From positions 11,419,001 to 11,483,000 of the forward strand of contig NC_092671.1 in assembly GCF_964355755.1 (NCBI RefSeq): 64,000 nucleotides of DNA, given 5' to 3'. Source of the stretch: Antedon mediterranea. Lineage: Eukaryota > Echinodermata > Crinoidea > Comatulida > Antedonidae. Under the pieces are notes generated by a model. It did not search any database and was not told where the DNA came from. It saw only the letters and a program-made list of their open reading frames with translations. Below, one piece after another: positions 45,307 through 57,236 of this stretch. The translations under genes and the position numbers were made by a program. Position 1 is the first letter of the stretch. Every line of letters starts with the position of its first letter.

Positions 45307-46429
45307 TGCTTGATTTAAAAACATAAATGTTATATATTTATCAGTTATAATTGGATAACCCTTCTCTTTTAACATTTTAGTGAGCCACTTGAGTGTTCAT
45401 TTCGATTTTAATCTTTTGGATTTTGAACTCTTTACTTTGTTTTGTTTTTGTCTGATGAAATAAATGAAAAAATATACATATTTGAAAATTCTCACTCTGT
45501 TTATATATATGTGTATGTGTGTGTGTGTGGGGGGGGGGGTATTAAGGTGGCACATAAGGAGATACTGGCATGTTTGCATTAGTAGTTATTATTTGTTTTT
45601 TGTACTAAAAACAAGTTAAATTAAATCAATGGCAATCACATAGATAAAAGAAGATAAAAGTTACAACGCAATCAAGTTTAAACTATGTTATGTCCGACAG
45701 CTTCAGGCCCGTAGCCAGGGTGGATTTTTTATGGTTCGGGTGAAAGTATTTATTCTCTCGTTACTATCATCATTATATCATTACCATTAAAATTATAATT
45801 TTACATTGTTTCATTATCCACATAAGTGTACATTGATTCATTGTATTGATTGAAAACATATTTTCACAAATCATATTAAAGAAGAAACTTGATGTAAAAA
45901 AATATTGAGTAATACAGTAGCCTGGATTTATTTATATATGTTGTGAAGCTTTTAACGCTGTGTAGGCTACCCATCCTAGTAAAAAGTAAAAAAAAATCAC
46001 TTGTGCCGCTTCCTTTATATAGTAAGGGCAACAAGGGCCTTGTATATAATTACTAGCCCAGATACTAGCCAGGGCGGGAGTACGTTGTTGCATTGATGAA
46101 AGTTTAGAGAATTGACTGTCAATAGAAATAATGATATATATTTCAATCTTTTGTGGTGGTTTCCCATCTATTTTTATAAAATGTAAATATTAATCAATGC
46201 AGAAAGAAGTAAAAATAGAATGTAACATTCTCGGCTGTATATTAAATAATACAGATGTTTATAACATCTGTATTAACTGTGTAATGTGTCATATTGGATA
46301 CGGTAATGATTGAAATTGTTTGGCTCGCCTTCATAGGGTCAACTATATTGTGTTTTGAGAATATACCCTTCCCAGCATGTCAAGCGAGCTGCCTAAATCT
46401 TCTTTAGGTTTCTATTTTCGTATATTTGA

Positions 46430-46625
46430 GTCTCCCTTTTCCTATATTTTCCTACTTTTTGTATATTTGGGTCTCCCTTTTCGTATATTTAGGTCTCCCT
46501 TTTCGTATATTTGGGGTCTCCCTTTTCGTATATTTGGGGTCTCCCTTTTCGTATAGTGGGGTCTCCCTTTTCGTATAGCGGGGTCTCCCTTTTCGTATTG
46601 GGTCTCGGGTCTCGGGTCTCTGGTC
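46430..46625. repeat. ~22-bp tandem array 'gtctcccttttcgtatattt' and 'gggtctc' run
   Basis: About eight units of varying length, then (GGGTCTC)n near 46600-46630. It ends about 370 bp before the kinase-fusion ATG, so it may sit in that gene's 5' region. Confidence 0.9.
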
Positions 46626-46994
46626 TCGGGTCTCTAGTTTCGAAACACCCGTCAAAACCTACCGTATTTAAAAAATACCTGGCCAACCTAAAATCAAAAG
46701 TGTATGGTTTTTGTTCATTAATGAAAACTAATTGATCACAGAAGCTTGTACTAGTAGGCCTACTAATAACATGGGTGGCATAGCTTATCAGAATAGTGTC
46801 TACATATCGTCTATTGCCTTATCTAATCATTAAAACCTCAGACTCAACCATAAATTAAATCTGATCCATCCTCATTGTCTTTATTTTGTATTACTTTTAG
46901 AGCTAAATGATTGGACAATTAGTTCAATTTTGGGGGGTTAAGTAAAAAAGTTGACACAGAAAGTATTTAGTTCATGAGATGATCACAAGTCATA

Positions 46995-49900
46995 ATGGCT
47001 TTCAAAATTCCTACATTATCTGTATCTAAGAAGAAAGTGTATGATATTTCAGGGATTCAAAAATTTGATTGGAGCGAAATCTCATTTCCAAATGAGATTG
47101 GGCGCGGGGCATTTGGTATTGTACATCGAGCTACATACAAAAACAAACTAGTTGTGGTAAAAAAAATTATTACCGAGGATGAAGAATACAAAAAAATGAT
47201 GGCCAAGGAATGCAAACTAATGAGTGCTCTTCAACACAGGAACATAGCAGATTTTAAAGGAGTGTGTGAACAACCTTACTCTATTATGGTGGAGTACTTA
47301 TGCTTTAGCTTTAATCCATTTGGATTTGCAAAACAAGTTAATGATCTCTCTCAGTGGTTAACTGCTATTGACCAATTAGAGGATGCATCAGATATGAATG
47401 ATTTCTCGTCAATAATTGTTACGGACATTGCCAATGGACTAGACTATCTGCATCATCTTAACATTATACACAGAGATCTAAAACCACAAAATGTGCTAAT
47501 CTCCAACAGGCATTATTCTGAAATTAACTGTGAAACTTCAGAATTTTACAGGGAATTTCAAAAGTGTCCCATTCATTGTAAATTGACTGACTTTGGGGAA
47601 AGTAGATCTGACTTCGTTCAGACTAAATCACTTGTAAACAATGCAACAGAAAATGTCCATCGTGGATCTATGCCATATATGGCTCCTGAAATCCTAACAC
47701 ATGAATCACAGTTTAAAGCAAGTATAAATGATCTGAAGAAAATCGATATCTGGGCATTGGGAATGACGATTTATAATATCTGCAATCCTGGGGTAAAATA
47801 TCCATATGAGCTTGACACACAGGAAAAAAGTCAATTTCGGTTTCAGAAGTTTTTGATAAATCAATTAAAGAATGGCAAGCGCCCATCACATTCTACAAAA
47901 TACAGTGATGTTCAAAAAACAAAATGGAAGAAGATAATGAATATATATTTTCGGTGCACCATAGTAAATCCACTAGCCCGTCCAAAAGCTTCATGGATAG
48001 TCCGTGAATTAAAAAAATGGTAAGTACAGTTTATTTTGTGACTATAAAATCAATAATTCTTTGTAATTTAATATAGTGCATTTATTGTCTTTGTAATTTT
48101 ATATTATTAAAGCTCAGGCAGGCATGATTTTTATTTATTATTGTCGGAATACATGTACATAAAGAAAAAAATTATGGTCAAATAATTAAGAATTTGCCAG
48201 ACAAACTTTTTCAGTAGTTATGTAGGTATGCTTTAATCTGATTTACTCAACTCTAGAAAGTTATAAAAGTGCAAACAAATTATATATGAGGATATATAGT
48301 GGATAAGTTTTGATATAGCACAAATATAAAAATCTGAAGTTAAATATAAACACCAAAAATAACAAATTCAAGTTAATAGTCATCTGATACATTTTTTTAC
48401 CAAACCGCTTTGTAAGTTAAGAATAAAATGAAAAGTGAATTTTATGTTCAGTGTTGAAACCTATCTAAATTGTCATTCTATTACAGTGGTGGTGCTAGTA
48501 CTAGTAGTAACATTGATGACTGCATTGACATTTCTGAAGATGAAGCCAAGTCTAGTAAAAGTGTACCTCATGAAAACAAGAGTCTTAATGAACATGACAT
48601 TGACTGCAGGTAAGAACAGATAATTCTGGGTTATTACATCACAAATTGCGTAGTACAAGACCACAACAATTTATATTATAGAACGTTACAAGCTATAAAT
48701 TATCTGCTGCTAACTTTAAGATAAAACAATTGATATTACTCAATTTAAAGTAAACTTTGCCTAAAATTTTAAATCCATTCTTTATTTTATTAATTAGTGA
48801 CATTGATGACTGCATTGAAATTTCTGAGGCTGAAGCCAAGTCTAGTAAAAGTGTACCTCATAATGAACATGACATTGACTGCAGGTAAGAACACTAAACA
48901 AAAATTAATCCATTATAACATTAAACAGTAATTCTATTATAATGTATTCTCTATCCCTAGACAATTACCTAATTTACAATAACTGAGCCGAACAGAAAAT
49001 AACTGTTAATGATCTGTATAGAGAGCAATTTTTGTTTTTCATTTCATTGGTCGCTTGCATTATTCTATTCTTAATGATAATAATAATAATAAAGTTATCG
49101 GAAAACGGAAAACTTGATTACTTAACAAGTTCGTTTCAGTATACAAGACTATTTACAAAAAAAACAAACAATTAAAAAAAAGTAAAAGAAGTAAAAAGAA
49201 TGTGACTAAACCAATTCTTTATTTTATTAGTAACATTAATGACTGCATTGACATTTCTGAGGATGAAGCCAAGTCTAGTAAAAGTGTACCTCATGAAAAC
49301 AAGAGTCTTAATGAACATGACATTGACTGCAGGTAAGAACAGATAACTCTGTGTTATTACATCACAAGAACAAACCCTTAAAGACCACTTTATATTAAAT
49401 TGACTACATCATGATTTAGTAAAAAAAATTTCCAGTATATTATAGGGAACTTTAAGATTTCTCATATGTCTGTATTCAGTTTACATCTGCCTTATATTCC
49501 TACTTTTTTTCAATGCTAGTAAACTCTATATAGGATTAGTGTTATCTGAAAGATCTTTAATTTAACATGATGTATTGCAAATAGTAACAAAAGAGGTATG
49601 GCAAGGGAGAAGGTGAATGCTGCCATTAAGGATAAAACAATTGATATTCAATTAAAGGTATTTTTCGAAAACTTAGCCTTAAATGTTTATTCTGTTCTTT
49701 ATTTTATTAGTAACATTGATGACTGCATTGACATTTCTGAGGATGAAGCCAAGTCTAGTAAAAGTGTACCTCATGAAAACAAGAGTCTTAATGAACATGA
49801 CATTGACTGCAGGTAAGAACATTATTATGAAATATGATCTTTATTTGATGATTTCAATAAAATTCTTTGCTAATGTAACAATCTCTAAATAAATATGTTA

Positions 49901-52900
49901 AACTGACACCCAATTATATAATTTAATTTATTTTATTCTTTCAGTACTGCTCAACAGGCTTTTCAGTACAGAAGACCTACTAGTGAATTGACCATGGTAT
50001 GCTAATAATTTGTTTCTAGTTTTATACATACAGTAATTAACAAAATTTGTAAAGCTGTATTGTCCCCAGAAAACATGAAATATGAAGATAAAATAGACTT
50101 TGTAGTTTTAATTAATAAAGTTAATCACTTCCATAGGGAAAAAAAGCCAATCTGACCATTGTTTTGCCTTAAATAACAGTTGTTCAGATAAAAAATAATG
50201 TTTGGTCAAAGTGAATAACTATAACTATATTCAACAAAACAACTTAATTTAACGTTTTTTTGTAAACTTTGCCTGAAATGTTTATTCTGTTATTTATTTT
50301 ATTAGTTTCTAATTTTGTTATGATACAGAGAAATCAGGATTTTGTTATAATGGGAGATTTTCATCAGGCTTCCGAGGAACAATTCTTCCATGATGCTGCA
50401 GGTTCTCAGTGCTGCTCCATAAGTATAATGGCGATAGTATTCAGTAAAATGAAAGCATCAGTTAATTGGACTAAAGATATCATTCATGATATAATGATGC
50501 AAGGTGACGCTGTCCATGTGTCAGCTTTAAGAAGGTTGGGATGGCCAGATAAACGAAGAGAAAAAACACTTGATGTTGATGAGCTACCAGAAATTTGGAG
50601 CTATACAGTAGATGGAAAACATATGAAAGCCAGTGTTGGTACGCTTGAAGGTGGCAAGTTTGGCTATAGTTTACACAATTTGCTAACCGAGTCACTTGTC
50701 ATCAATTCATGCTCTTATCTGCTAAGAATTGCAGATAAATGCACTGCCATCATAAAAGATTCCAGTGAAGGATGGAGTCTATTTGACAGTCACGCCTGTA
50801 ACTACAAAGGGCAACGAGACCCTGATGGTGCAGCAAGTATGACAAGGTTTGGGACAGCAACAAGGTTAATTGAACATTTAGCAACATCATATCCTGATGA
50901 TGGACGACAAATTGATATTTTTCCAGTTTATGTGCAGATATTAGGTGAAGATGAAGGTAAGCAATCTGAGTTTCTAAAATCATTATATAGACTGAGTAAT
51001 AAAATTAAAATAATGATAGTAATTTATAATTATTAAAACGCTTAATTGCACACTGTTAAATTTGCAAGTTAAAAAGGAATTAAATCTTCCAACCCTCTAT
51101 TATTAGCATCTATTTTAAAACAATTTTATAATTTGGATTTAATTTAAGTTATTACATATTTTGAGGTGAAATTTCCATTTAAATAATAATCATGATAACA
51201 AACTTTCTTGTGTTAGTATCGCATTAGTTGCAAACATTTCAGTTTTGATGACATCATCAAGTCCAAACACGGATCACTTAACTATACACTATTATATAAC
51301 ACATAAATAAATTCATGTAAATTTACAGTATTGGACAATTGTGGGTCACATGATTTTAATAATTTCCATACAAAATAATGTACCATAATTGATTAATGTG
51401 ACATTAACAATCAATTTTATTTATTTTAGATAATGAATCTGATTTGAACGATACAGATGACAGTTCTGACTTCTCGATGAGATATAAAAATAAGAAATAT
51501 GACAAAGAGCACTGGAAAGAATGTATGCCAAAACAAGTCAACACACTGCCCTTTGATATCAATGGCTTAGAAGTTTATCATCTTTCCTGCAGTAAACAAA
51601 GTGAAATGATGAAAGTTTCAAAGGACGGAAGGCCATGGAACCGTTACTGCAAGACTTCACGAAAACACTTTAAGGGGGTACGACGTATTGCACACTGTAA
51701 AGGATCGCCAATATGTAACAACCCGGAGTGCACATATCTGAAAATGTATGGGTGTCAAAACAGAAGCCAATTCGGTAAAGAGACGGGCATATTAGTGTGC
51801 TACACATGTGGGAAGGCAGCAGATCATGTAAAATGTTATGCCACGAAGGTATGGGAATACAGTAACGACATGGTGGTTGTTATGCATACTGGCTTCCACA
51901 CATGTGTAGCAAAAAAACCAAATGTTTCTGTGGCCGTCATTGAAAAGGATATAAAACAGCATCCTGGTCTCAAGCCAAGTGCCATCGTTTCGGCCAAAAT
52001 AAACGCAATCATGACCTCCAACAGCTTCAAGTGGAAAGATGTGGATGAGTTAGCTGAAAGATATAGTGAAATGAAAAGAGTCCACAATGCAAAGGAAAGG
52101 TTGAAGCAGGTGATGTTGCCACTTGGTGACAATTTTGAAGCTCTCGCGGATTTTAAACAGAAATGCGAGGAAAAGGATAAGTACCTAATATATCAGATAA
52201 ATAACAGGACCTTTAACAACAAACATAGTTATGTTTTCAAGTCCAGCAAACAAATGGCAGAACTGGCTCTATCAATGGACAGAGACCAAGATGGCATATT
52301 GTCAGGTGAATATGCCTATGTTGACGGCAAACATAACCACTGTAGAGGTTATGTTACGATCACATTATGGGTTTACCATCCAGTAATGAGACGAGTTGTT
52401 CGCCTTGCAGTGTGTGACACAGAGAAAGAGGACACCACTAACCTTGAAACATTTTGGAATGTTTTCAACGAGATGCTCTCTAACGCTGCTGGACGAACAG
52501 TAATTTTCAATCCCTGTGGTTTTGTTGCAGATGAAAATCATGCCAACTGGAAAAGTATCAAGAATGTGTTCGGCGATGATGGAGTTCGTAGAACTGTATC
52601 CTGCGAATTTCATTACAAGCAAAGTGTACAACGCCATTCAAAAAAAATTCCGCAAGATGATGCTGCACAATTCATTGAGATTGCAAATTCTATGCTCACT
52701 GCATATTCCCTTACTGAACTTAATGAAGCATGCAAAGAAATGACCAAGTTCACTGAGAAGCATCAAGTTCTTCAGAACTGGTATTCCTGGTGGTATGCTC
52801 GAAGAAGTCATATTTTTCGGGCTTACAAACCAAGTGATGCACCAGTTTCAAACTTGGCTGAGGTAGGGCATGCTAAAATGAGTGTGTCAAAGCAAAAAAT

Positions 52901-53492
52901 GTCCCTTTTAGAAGCAGCTAGGCAAGACGTAATCGATGCCATTAGACAACAAGCTGAGATTAACGGCTTCAAAGAAGGTCAACATAAGGGGGGCAGAGGA
53001 GAAAGAGCAAATAAGAAAAAAGCGTTGAAATACCGCAATGAAAAGAAGAGAGCTGCTCAATATGCAGAAGAGGTGGAGCATCTCTTCATTCCAGATCAAG
53101 GGTCTCATCGTCCGCCAGAACCAAAAAGGAGAAAATTAGCAAAAAGGGCACCAGTGAACAATGACGAGCATCCAGTATGTGTTTGTTTTTCAACGATGGT
53201 AATTAACCTTAAAACATGCTATGGGTGCAAAGAAAGATTTTCAGATCGCTACAGAAAAGAGCCAAATGATGTCATCTTAAAAGTCAACCTGAAAAGGAAA
53301 TATACAAAAGATGGCAAAGAACATGTAGCATCGAAGGTATCTGCAGCCTACTTTCACCTAAACATGAACTGCGTAAGGAAGGTTAAACCGTACGCAGAAA
53401 TCAACGAGATAGTCATTCACAATGAGGTAAAAGCACTCTTAAGAGCAGGACACAAACAGGTTTTAAAAATATTTGGAATGAAAGCAATATAG
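46995..53492 (+). CDS. Protein kinase - 4x SUMO-interacting motif - cysteine peptidase - MULE-like transposase fusion
   Basis: Exons: 46995-48019, 48487-48609, 48798-48884, 49231-49332, 49711-49812, 49945-49996, 50329-50956, 51430-53492. All join in frame to 1,393 residues; an in-frame TGA lies 15 bp before the ATG. Kinase, 31-341: glycine loop GRGAFG 36-41, K56, E72, HRD 159-161, DFG 199-201, APE 230-232, D251, all present, so probably active. Residues 342-479: four repeats with CIDISEDE-type SUMO-interacting motifs. Residues 507-700: papain-fold peptidase of the C76/OTU-like kind, with GSQC525C, GTLEGG and FD650SH652 as likely Cys and Asp-x-His residues. Residues 790-866: Cys/His zinc motif (HCKGSPICNNPEC ... 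FHTC). DDE core: D1005 (YVDGKH), D1074 (VADENHANW), CEFH 1098-1101, E1184 (NLAEVGHA). A C-terminal TCYGCKERF motif follows. It is either a domesticated transposon fusion or a transposon that captured a kinase. No terminal repeats were found. Confidence 0.75.
48487..49812 (+). repeat. Fourfold tandem exon duplication (SUMO-interacting motif exons)
   Basis: Exons of 123, 87, 102 and 102 nt, all phase 2-2, share the NIDDCIDISEDEAKSSKSV peptide and the donor context 'gactgcag|gtaagaac'. The introns are also alike near the acceptor ('tctttattttattag'). A further copy of the acceptor DNA without its exon lies at 50260-50306. Exon 2 has D-to-E and D-to-A changes and a 15-nt loss against copies 3 and 4, so it is the most worn. 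Confidence 0.85.
50050..50240. repeat. Shortened MITE-like family 1 copy
   Basis: 'ctgtattgtccccagaaaacatgaaatatgaag' through 'gtcaaagtgaataacta', in the intron before the peptidase exon. The right end is missing. Confidence 0.5.
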
Positions 53493-56400
53493 ATTTGGAG
53501 GCTGCTATTTTTTAAATAATATTAAAATACAGTGTGATCACTACCCATGAATACTTATAACTTGACATTTTATTATAAATACATCATGTAAACTTTTGGA
53601 TCTCTGTGTTTTTGGGGGGTTGGCTGGGGAATGTGTTTATGTTGAACAAAGCTACAATATTTTAAAATATATCTGTTCTGTTAAGGGTATGTTCAGACTC
53701 ACAGTGTACGGTTTGTTATCTGACGCAAGACGTCAAGGTGTTCAGACACAACGATCAACATTCCAATGCTTGCATTTAAAACACTCTGATAATCAGATCT
53801 AAGCAGATTGAACTATGTATACATTCATGATGAAAAATGCATTACAGTTTACATTTTAAAGTTGTTTTTTGATATTTTTATTTATACAGTATAATGTTAC
53901 CTTCAAAATACTGATTTGTTCTTACCACTTGCAGAATTGCATTCTAATTCAAAATAATTTCAAACACAATTAGCACACGGCCAATTATCTGATTATTACA
54001 GTATTGTATTTAATTTATGAAAATATATCGCTGACGTGAACTTTACTTTAAAATTTAAAACCTGATAGTTTGACGGTCAGCGATCTCGATGTATGCCTGC
54101 TATTAACCGTGGTCGTGTCTTTTTATTGGTTAAGGTTAAAATCACTGATGCCTCACTGGATTAGCATTATTAAATCTACCCTCTTCTTCAAGGGTTATTA
54201 ACGCAACTGGTGCGGCGTAACAGCTCCCTAACGCTAATCCGTGGCCTAGTTCACACACAAAAATATGTACGCCGCTTACATAATGCCACCTTAACTGAAC
54301 ATATCCTAAAGCAAACATATTCCTTATTATCTTTAGTTACAGAATTATAACAAACAAGTTCTTATAAACAGTAACTTAGGTATCATTTCGTTCTATCTTG
54401 TAATACACAGTGCTTTGAAACATGAGGTTTAATTAATAACCATAAACTTAAATATTGTTTTTAATTCTGTACATTTTTTATTTTTAAGAAAGGTTTTAGA
54501 ATTCAATATTGTCTAGAAAACAATTCTTTTTTAAGGGATTTACAGTACAATTATTAAAATGACTGTAACTACAAAATTTGTAATATATCTACAGTATTAC
54601 AATTTTGGCCTCATTTGGAGGAGGCGGATATGGTGAGGGGTGTGAAGAAAGTTTGGTTCATGTTAAGCTTTGACTTTGTTCTACACTGCATTATAAAGTG
54701 ATTTTTTTTTGCTTTGCACCATAGGTCTAAATGTTTATAATAATAATAATAACAACTTTATTTTAAAACGGATGCAACACTTGGATCACCAGATTGGTGT
54801 TTTTCACAAGGCCGTTACTTACTACAAAACTATTTACACAAGTTATCATTTACAGTACATAATGATTTCATGAAAAACAGGGTTTCAAGTATATCTTACC
54901 TTCATTTATTATTTTTTTAAATATATGTATATTAGGAGCTGTAATTGCATTTGAGTTTATAGCATTTAAACTATTCCATAACTTTGCTATTGATCTAGTA
55001 TTATATGTTTGTTTGCGTTCATAGAATCTGTTTCTTAAGTAGGATGGTGTTTATTTATTTATTATGTTTAAGAGCTATAATGTTTTTTTTACCATTTTCA
55101 GGTAAATTATGTATGTTTTTATGAAACGCTGTGAAAAGGGTTTAGAATTTAATATTGTCTAAAAAAACAAAAACATTTTTTTTAAATCTTTTATTTACCA
55201 TTTAAGTATGTCAGGGATCTACAGATATAAATTTAAATGTTGATCTTAAAATGTGACTTAAGATTGTAAAATTGTCCTTGACAGGAATGGGGAAGGTGGG
55301 AGATATTATGTTATTTTATAATGTTATTTTTTCTTTCAGCATGCTTTAGTATCTAGTATTTTATGAATTTAGTATTTTATGAAGCTATGCATTGACTGTG
55401 TACATGATCACTGTACTATCAGAATTATCTTGTTGTATGGCTGAGGTTGTAAAAATTACTGTAACTACTGCAACGCCTACACCTCCACCAGATTGTGCAT
55501 ACAGTCTATGCCCCATGCCGGGATAAGGAATAAGAAAGGTTGTTTAGTTCATGCTAGCTTTTCTTTTCTTGTGTTCTACAATGCAGTGCAGTGACAATGT
55601 TCAAGTATTTGTATGTGGTCAACTATTTAGTCATGATCGTTATGTTTAAAAGTTAGGTTTTACTTAACCCTTTGAAGACACAAATGACTGAGGCTAAATG
55701 AAGTATTTTTAATAGGTTTAACTTTCTTTTTCTTTTTGGTATGTGATACGTACTATACTACAGTACAGTACTATGTTTTTACCAATTTGGTATGGATGAC
55801 GTGGGTTGAAATTAACATGAAGGGGTCACTTTAAGGGGGCCTGGCCTGACATGACATTTCCGACCTGATATTTTATCAGTTTTTGTTTTTTTGTTATGTC
55901 CTCACACACTTATGTTTGTACAAATTTTGGTTCATGGAAGAGATGTAGGGAAATAAACCATTTTTGGAGGTTTTCAAAGAGGTCTGGAGACCAGACCCGA
56001 CCCCCGGGGTCAGGCTGGCAAACTTTTTTTTAAAATGTTTTTGGTATAGTATTAACATTAAGGGGTCAAACCTTCTGGGTTGTATGGGGTTAAATCATAT
56101 GTTACGGGCTCTTGGCCTATACTCATCTCGTGGAGTTTTTGCCTGAGAAACAGTGTTTCTTCACCAAGTGAATCTAATCTAGGCCTACCTCCAATGCTTA
56201 GCCTAGAACTGTAGTAAGCACTGACTTAACTAAAACATAAACAAGTTGAGCATTCAGAAACAAATAATGCTAAAGTGAATAATAAAAAAATATTGTAAGC
56301 AGTGTTAAGAAAATAATTAAATTTCTTGCCATTGTCATATATGCCACAATAGGTTAATTTTGGTGATCATCCTACACTATGTACAGAGTCTACACACCTG

Positions 56401-56528
56401 GGTGGGTTGTATCATGTCGCACTGGTCGCAGATCAAATATAATGATTAATTATTTCATATCACATGCTCAAGCAATTTGTTTCTAACATCCACAATACAA
56501 CCCACTCTATTTTGTTTAGGTAGGACTG
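53493..56528. other. Right part of the long intron after the nested gene
   Basis: 3 kb of AT-rich DNA. 'aataataataataacaacttta' at 54735-54850 resembles 49075-49165 (a SINE tail). Short ORFs at 53596-53802 and 55964-56146 have no recognisable content. The nested gene's poly(A) site must lie here; I found no clear AATAAA close to its stop. Confidence 0.4.
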
Positions 56529-56532
56529 GTGT

Positions 56533-57080
56533 ATTTGACCCGCAACTCGCGTTTTTCGACCCGCAACTCGCGTTTTTCGACCCGCAACTCGCGTTTTTCG
56601 ACCCGCAACTCGCGTTTTTCGACCCGCAACTCGCGTTTTCCGACCCGCAACTCGCGTTTTCCGACCCGCAACTCGCGTTTTCCGACTCGCAACTCGCGTT
56701 TTCCGACTCGCAACTCGCGTTTTTCGACTCGCAACTCGCGCTTTCCGACTCGCAACTCGCACTTTCCGACTCGCAACTCGCACTTTCCGACTCGCAACTC
56801 GCACTTTCCGACTCGCAACTCGCACTTTCCGACTCGCAACTCGCACTTTCCGACTCGCAACTCGCACTTTCCGACTCGCAACTCGCACTTTCCGACTCGC
56901 AACTCGCACTTTCCGACTCGCAACTCGCACTTTCCGACTCGCAACTCGCACTTTCCGACTCGCAACTCGCACTTTCCGACTCGCAACTCGCACTTTCCGA
57001 CTCGCAACTCGCACTTTCCGACTCGCAACTCGCACTTTCCGACTCGCAACTCGCACTTTCCGACTCGCAACTCGCAACTT
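56533..57080. repeat. 21-bp minisatellite, ~26 copies (orientation 2)
   Basis: The unit on the plus strand is 'cgactcgcaactcgcacttt', with 'cgacccgcaactcgcgtttt' variants at the left. This is the reverse complement of the array at 42337-42802. It ends about 50 bp before the candidate last exon of the EGF/SEA gene. Long false ORFs of (FPTRNSH)n or (ASCESES)n cross it. Confidence 0.95.
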
Positions 57081-57131
57081 GCATTGAAGTAACACTCAAC
57101 ATAAACTTGTTGGAATTTCTTTGTTTTTCAG

Positions 57132-57236
57132 TATGTGACAGTACCAAAAGAAGGTTCCAATGGTACGGCACTATCAACACTCAACAAATCAAGTGCATCC
57201 ACTGAAATACAAGTTGAACCAACATCCTACTTTTAA
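57132..57236 (+). CDS. Candidate last exon of the EGF/SEA gene
   Basis: A T-rich stretch and 'tttttcag' precede 35 codons (YVTVPKEGSNGTALST ... VEPTSYF) ending in TAA, and AATAAA follows at 57245. The exon must be entered in phase 0, which is exactly the phase left by the donor at 41833. The peptide is hydrophilic with many Ser/Thr, fitting a cytoplasmic tail, and ends in S-Y-F, the form of a class I PDZ ligand. With it the protein has 834 residues. The alternative is an unrelated gene's exon; the 15.3-kb intron is the main doubt. Confidence 0.5.
   Translation, partial: YVTVPKEGSNGTALSTLNKSSASTEIQVEPTSYF

Larger units (their letters stand above)
41834..46994. other. Left part of the long last intron of the EGF/SEA gene
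   Basis: Holds a SINE/MITE-2 unit (41900-42151), the 21-bp array (42337-42800), the A-rich 19-bp array (44990-45306) and the 22-bp array (46430-46610). Between them is plain AT-rich DNA; I see no coding exon or RNA gene. Confidence 0.5.

Noticed and set aside
26363-48019. A receptor kinase formed by splicing the EGF/SEA/TM exons to the kinase exon
   Set aside because: The kinase ATG has an in-frame TGA 15 bp upstream and no good acceptor between them, and the receptor tail has its own phase-matched last exon. Alternative splicing cannot be fully excluded.
56455-57205. Long open frames (184-242 aa) such as (ASCESES)n and (FFDPQLA)n
   Set aside because: Same minisatellite in reverse orientation. 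Only the short stretch after the acceptor at 57132 has independent support as an exon.
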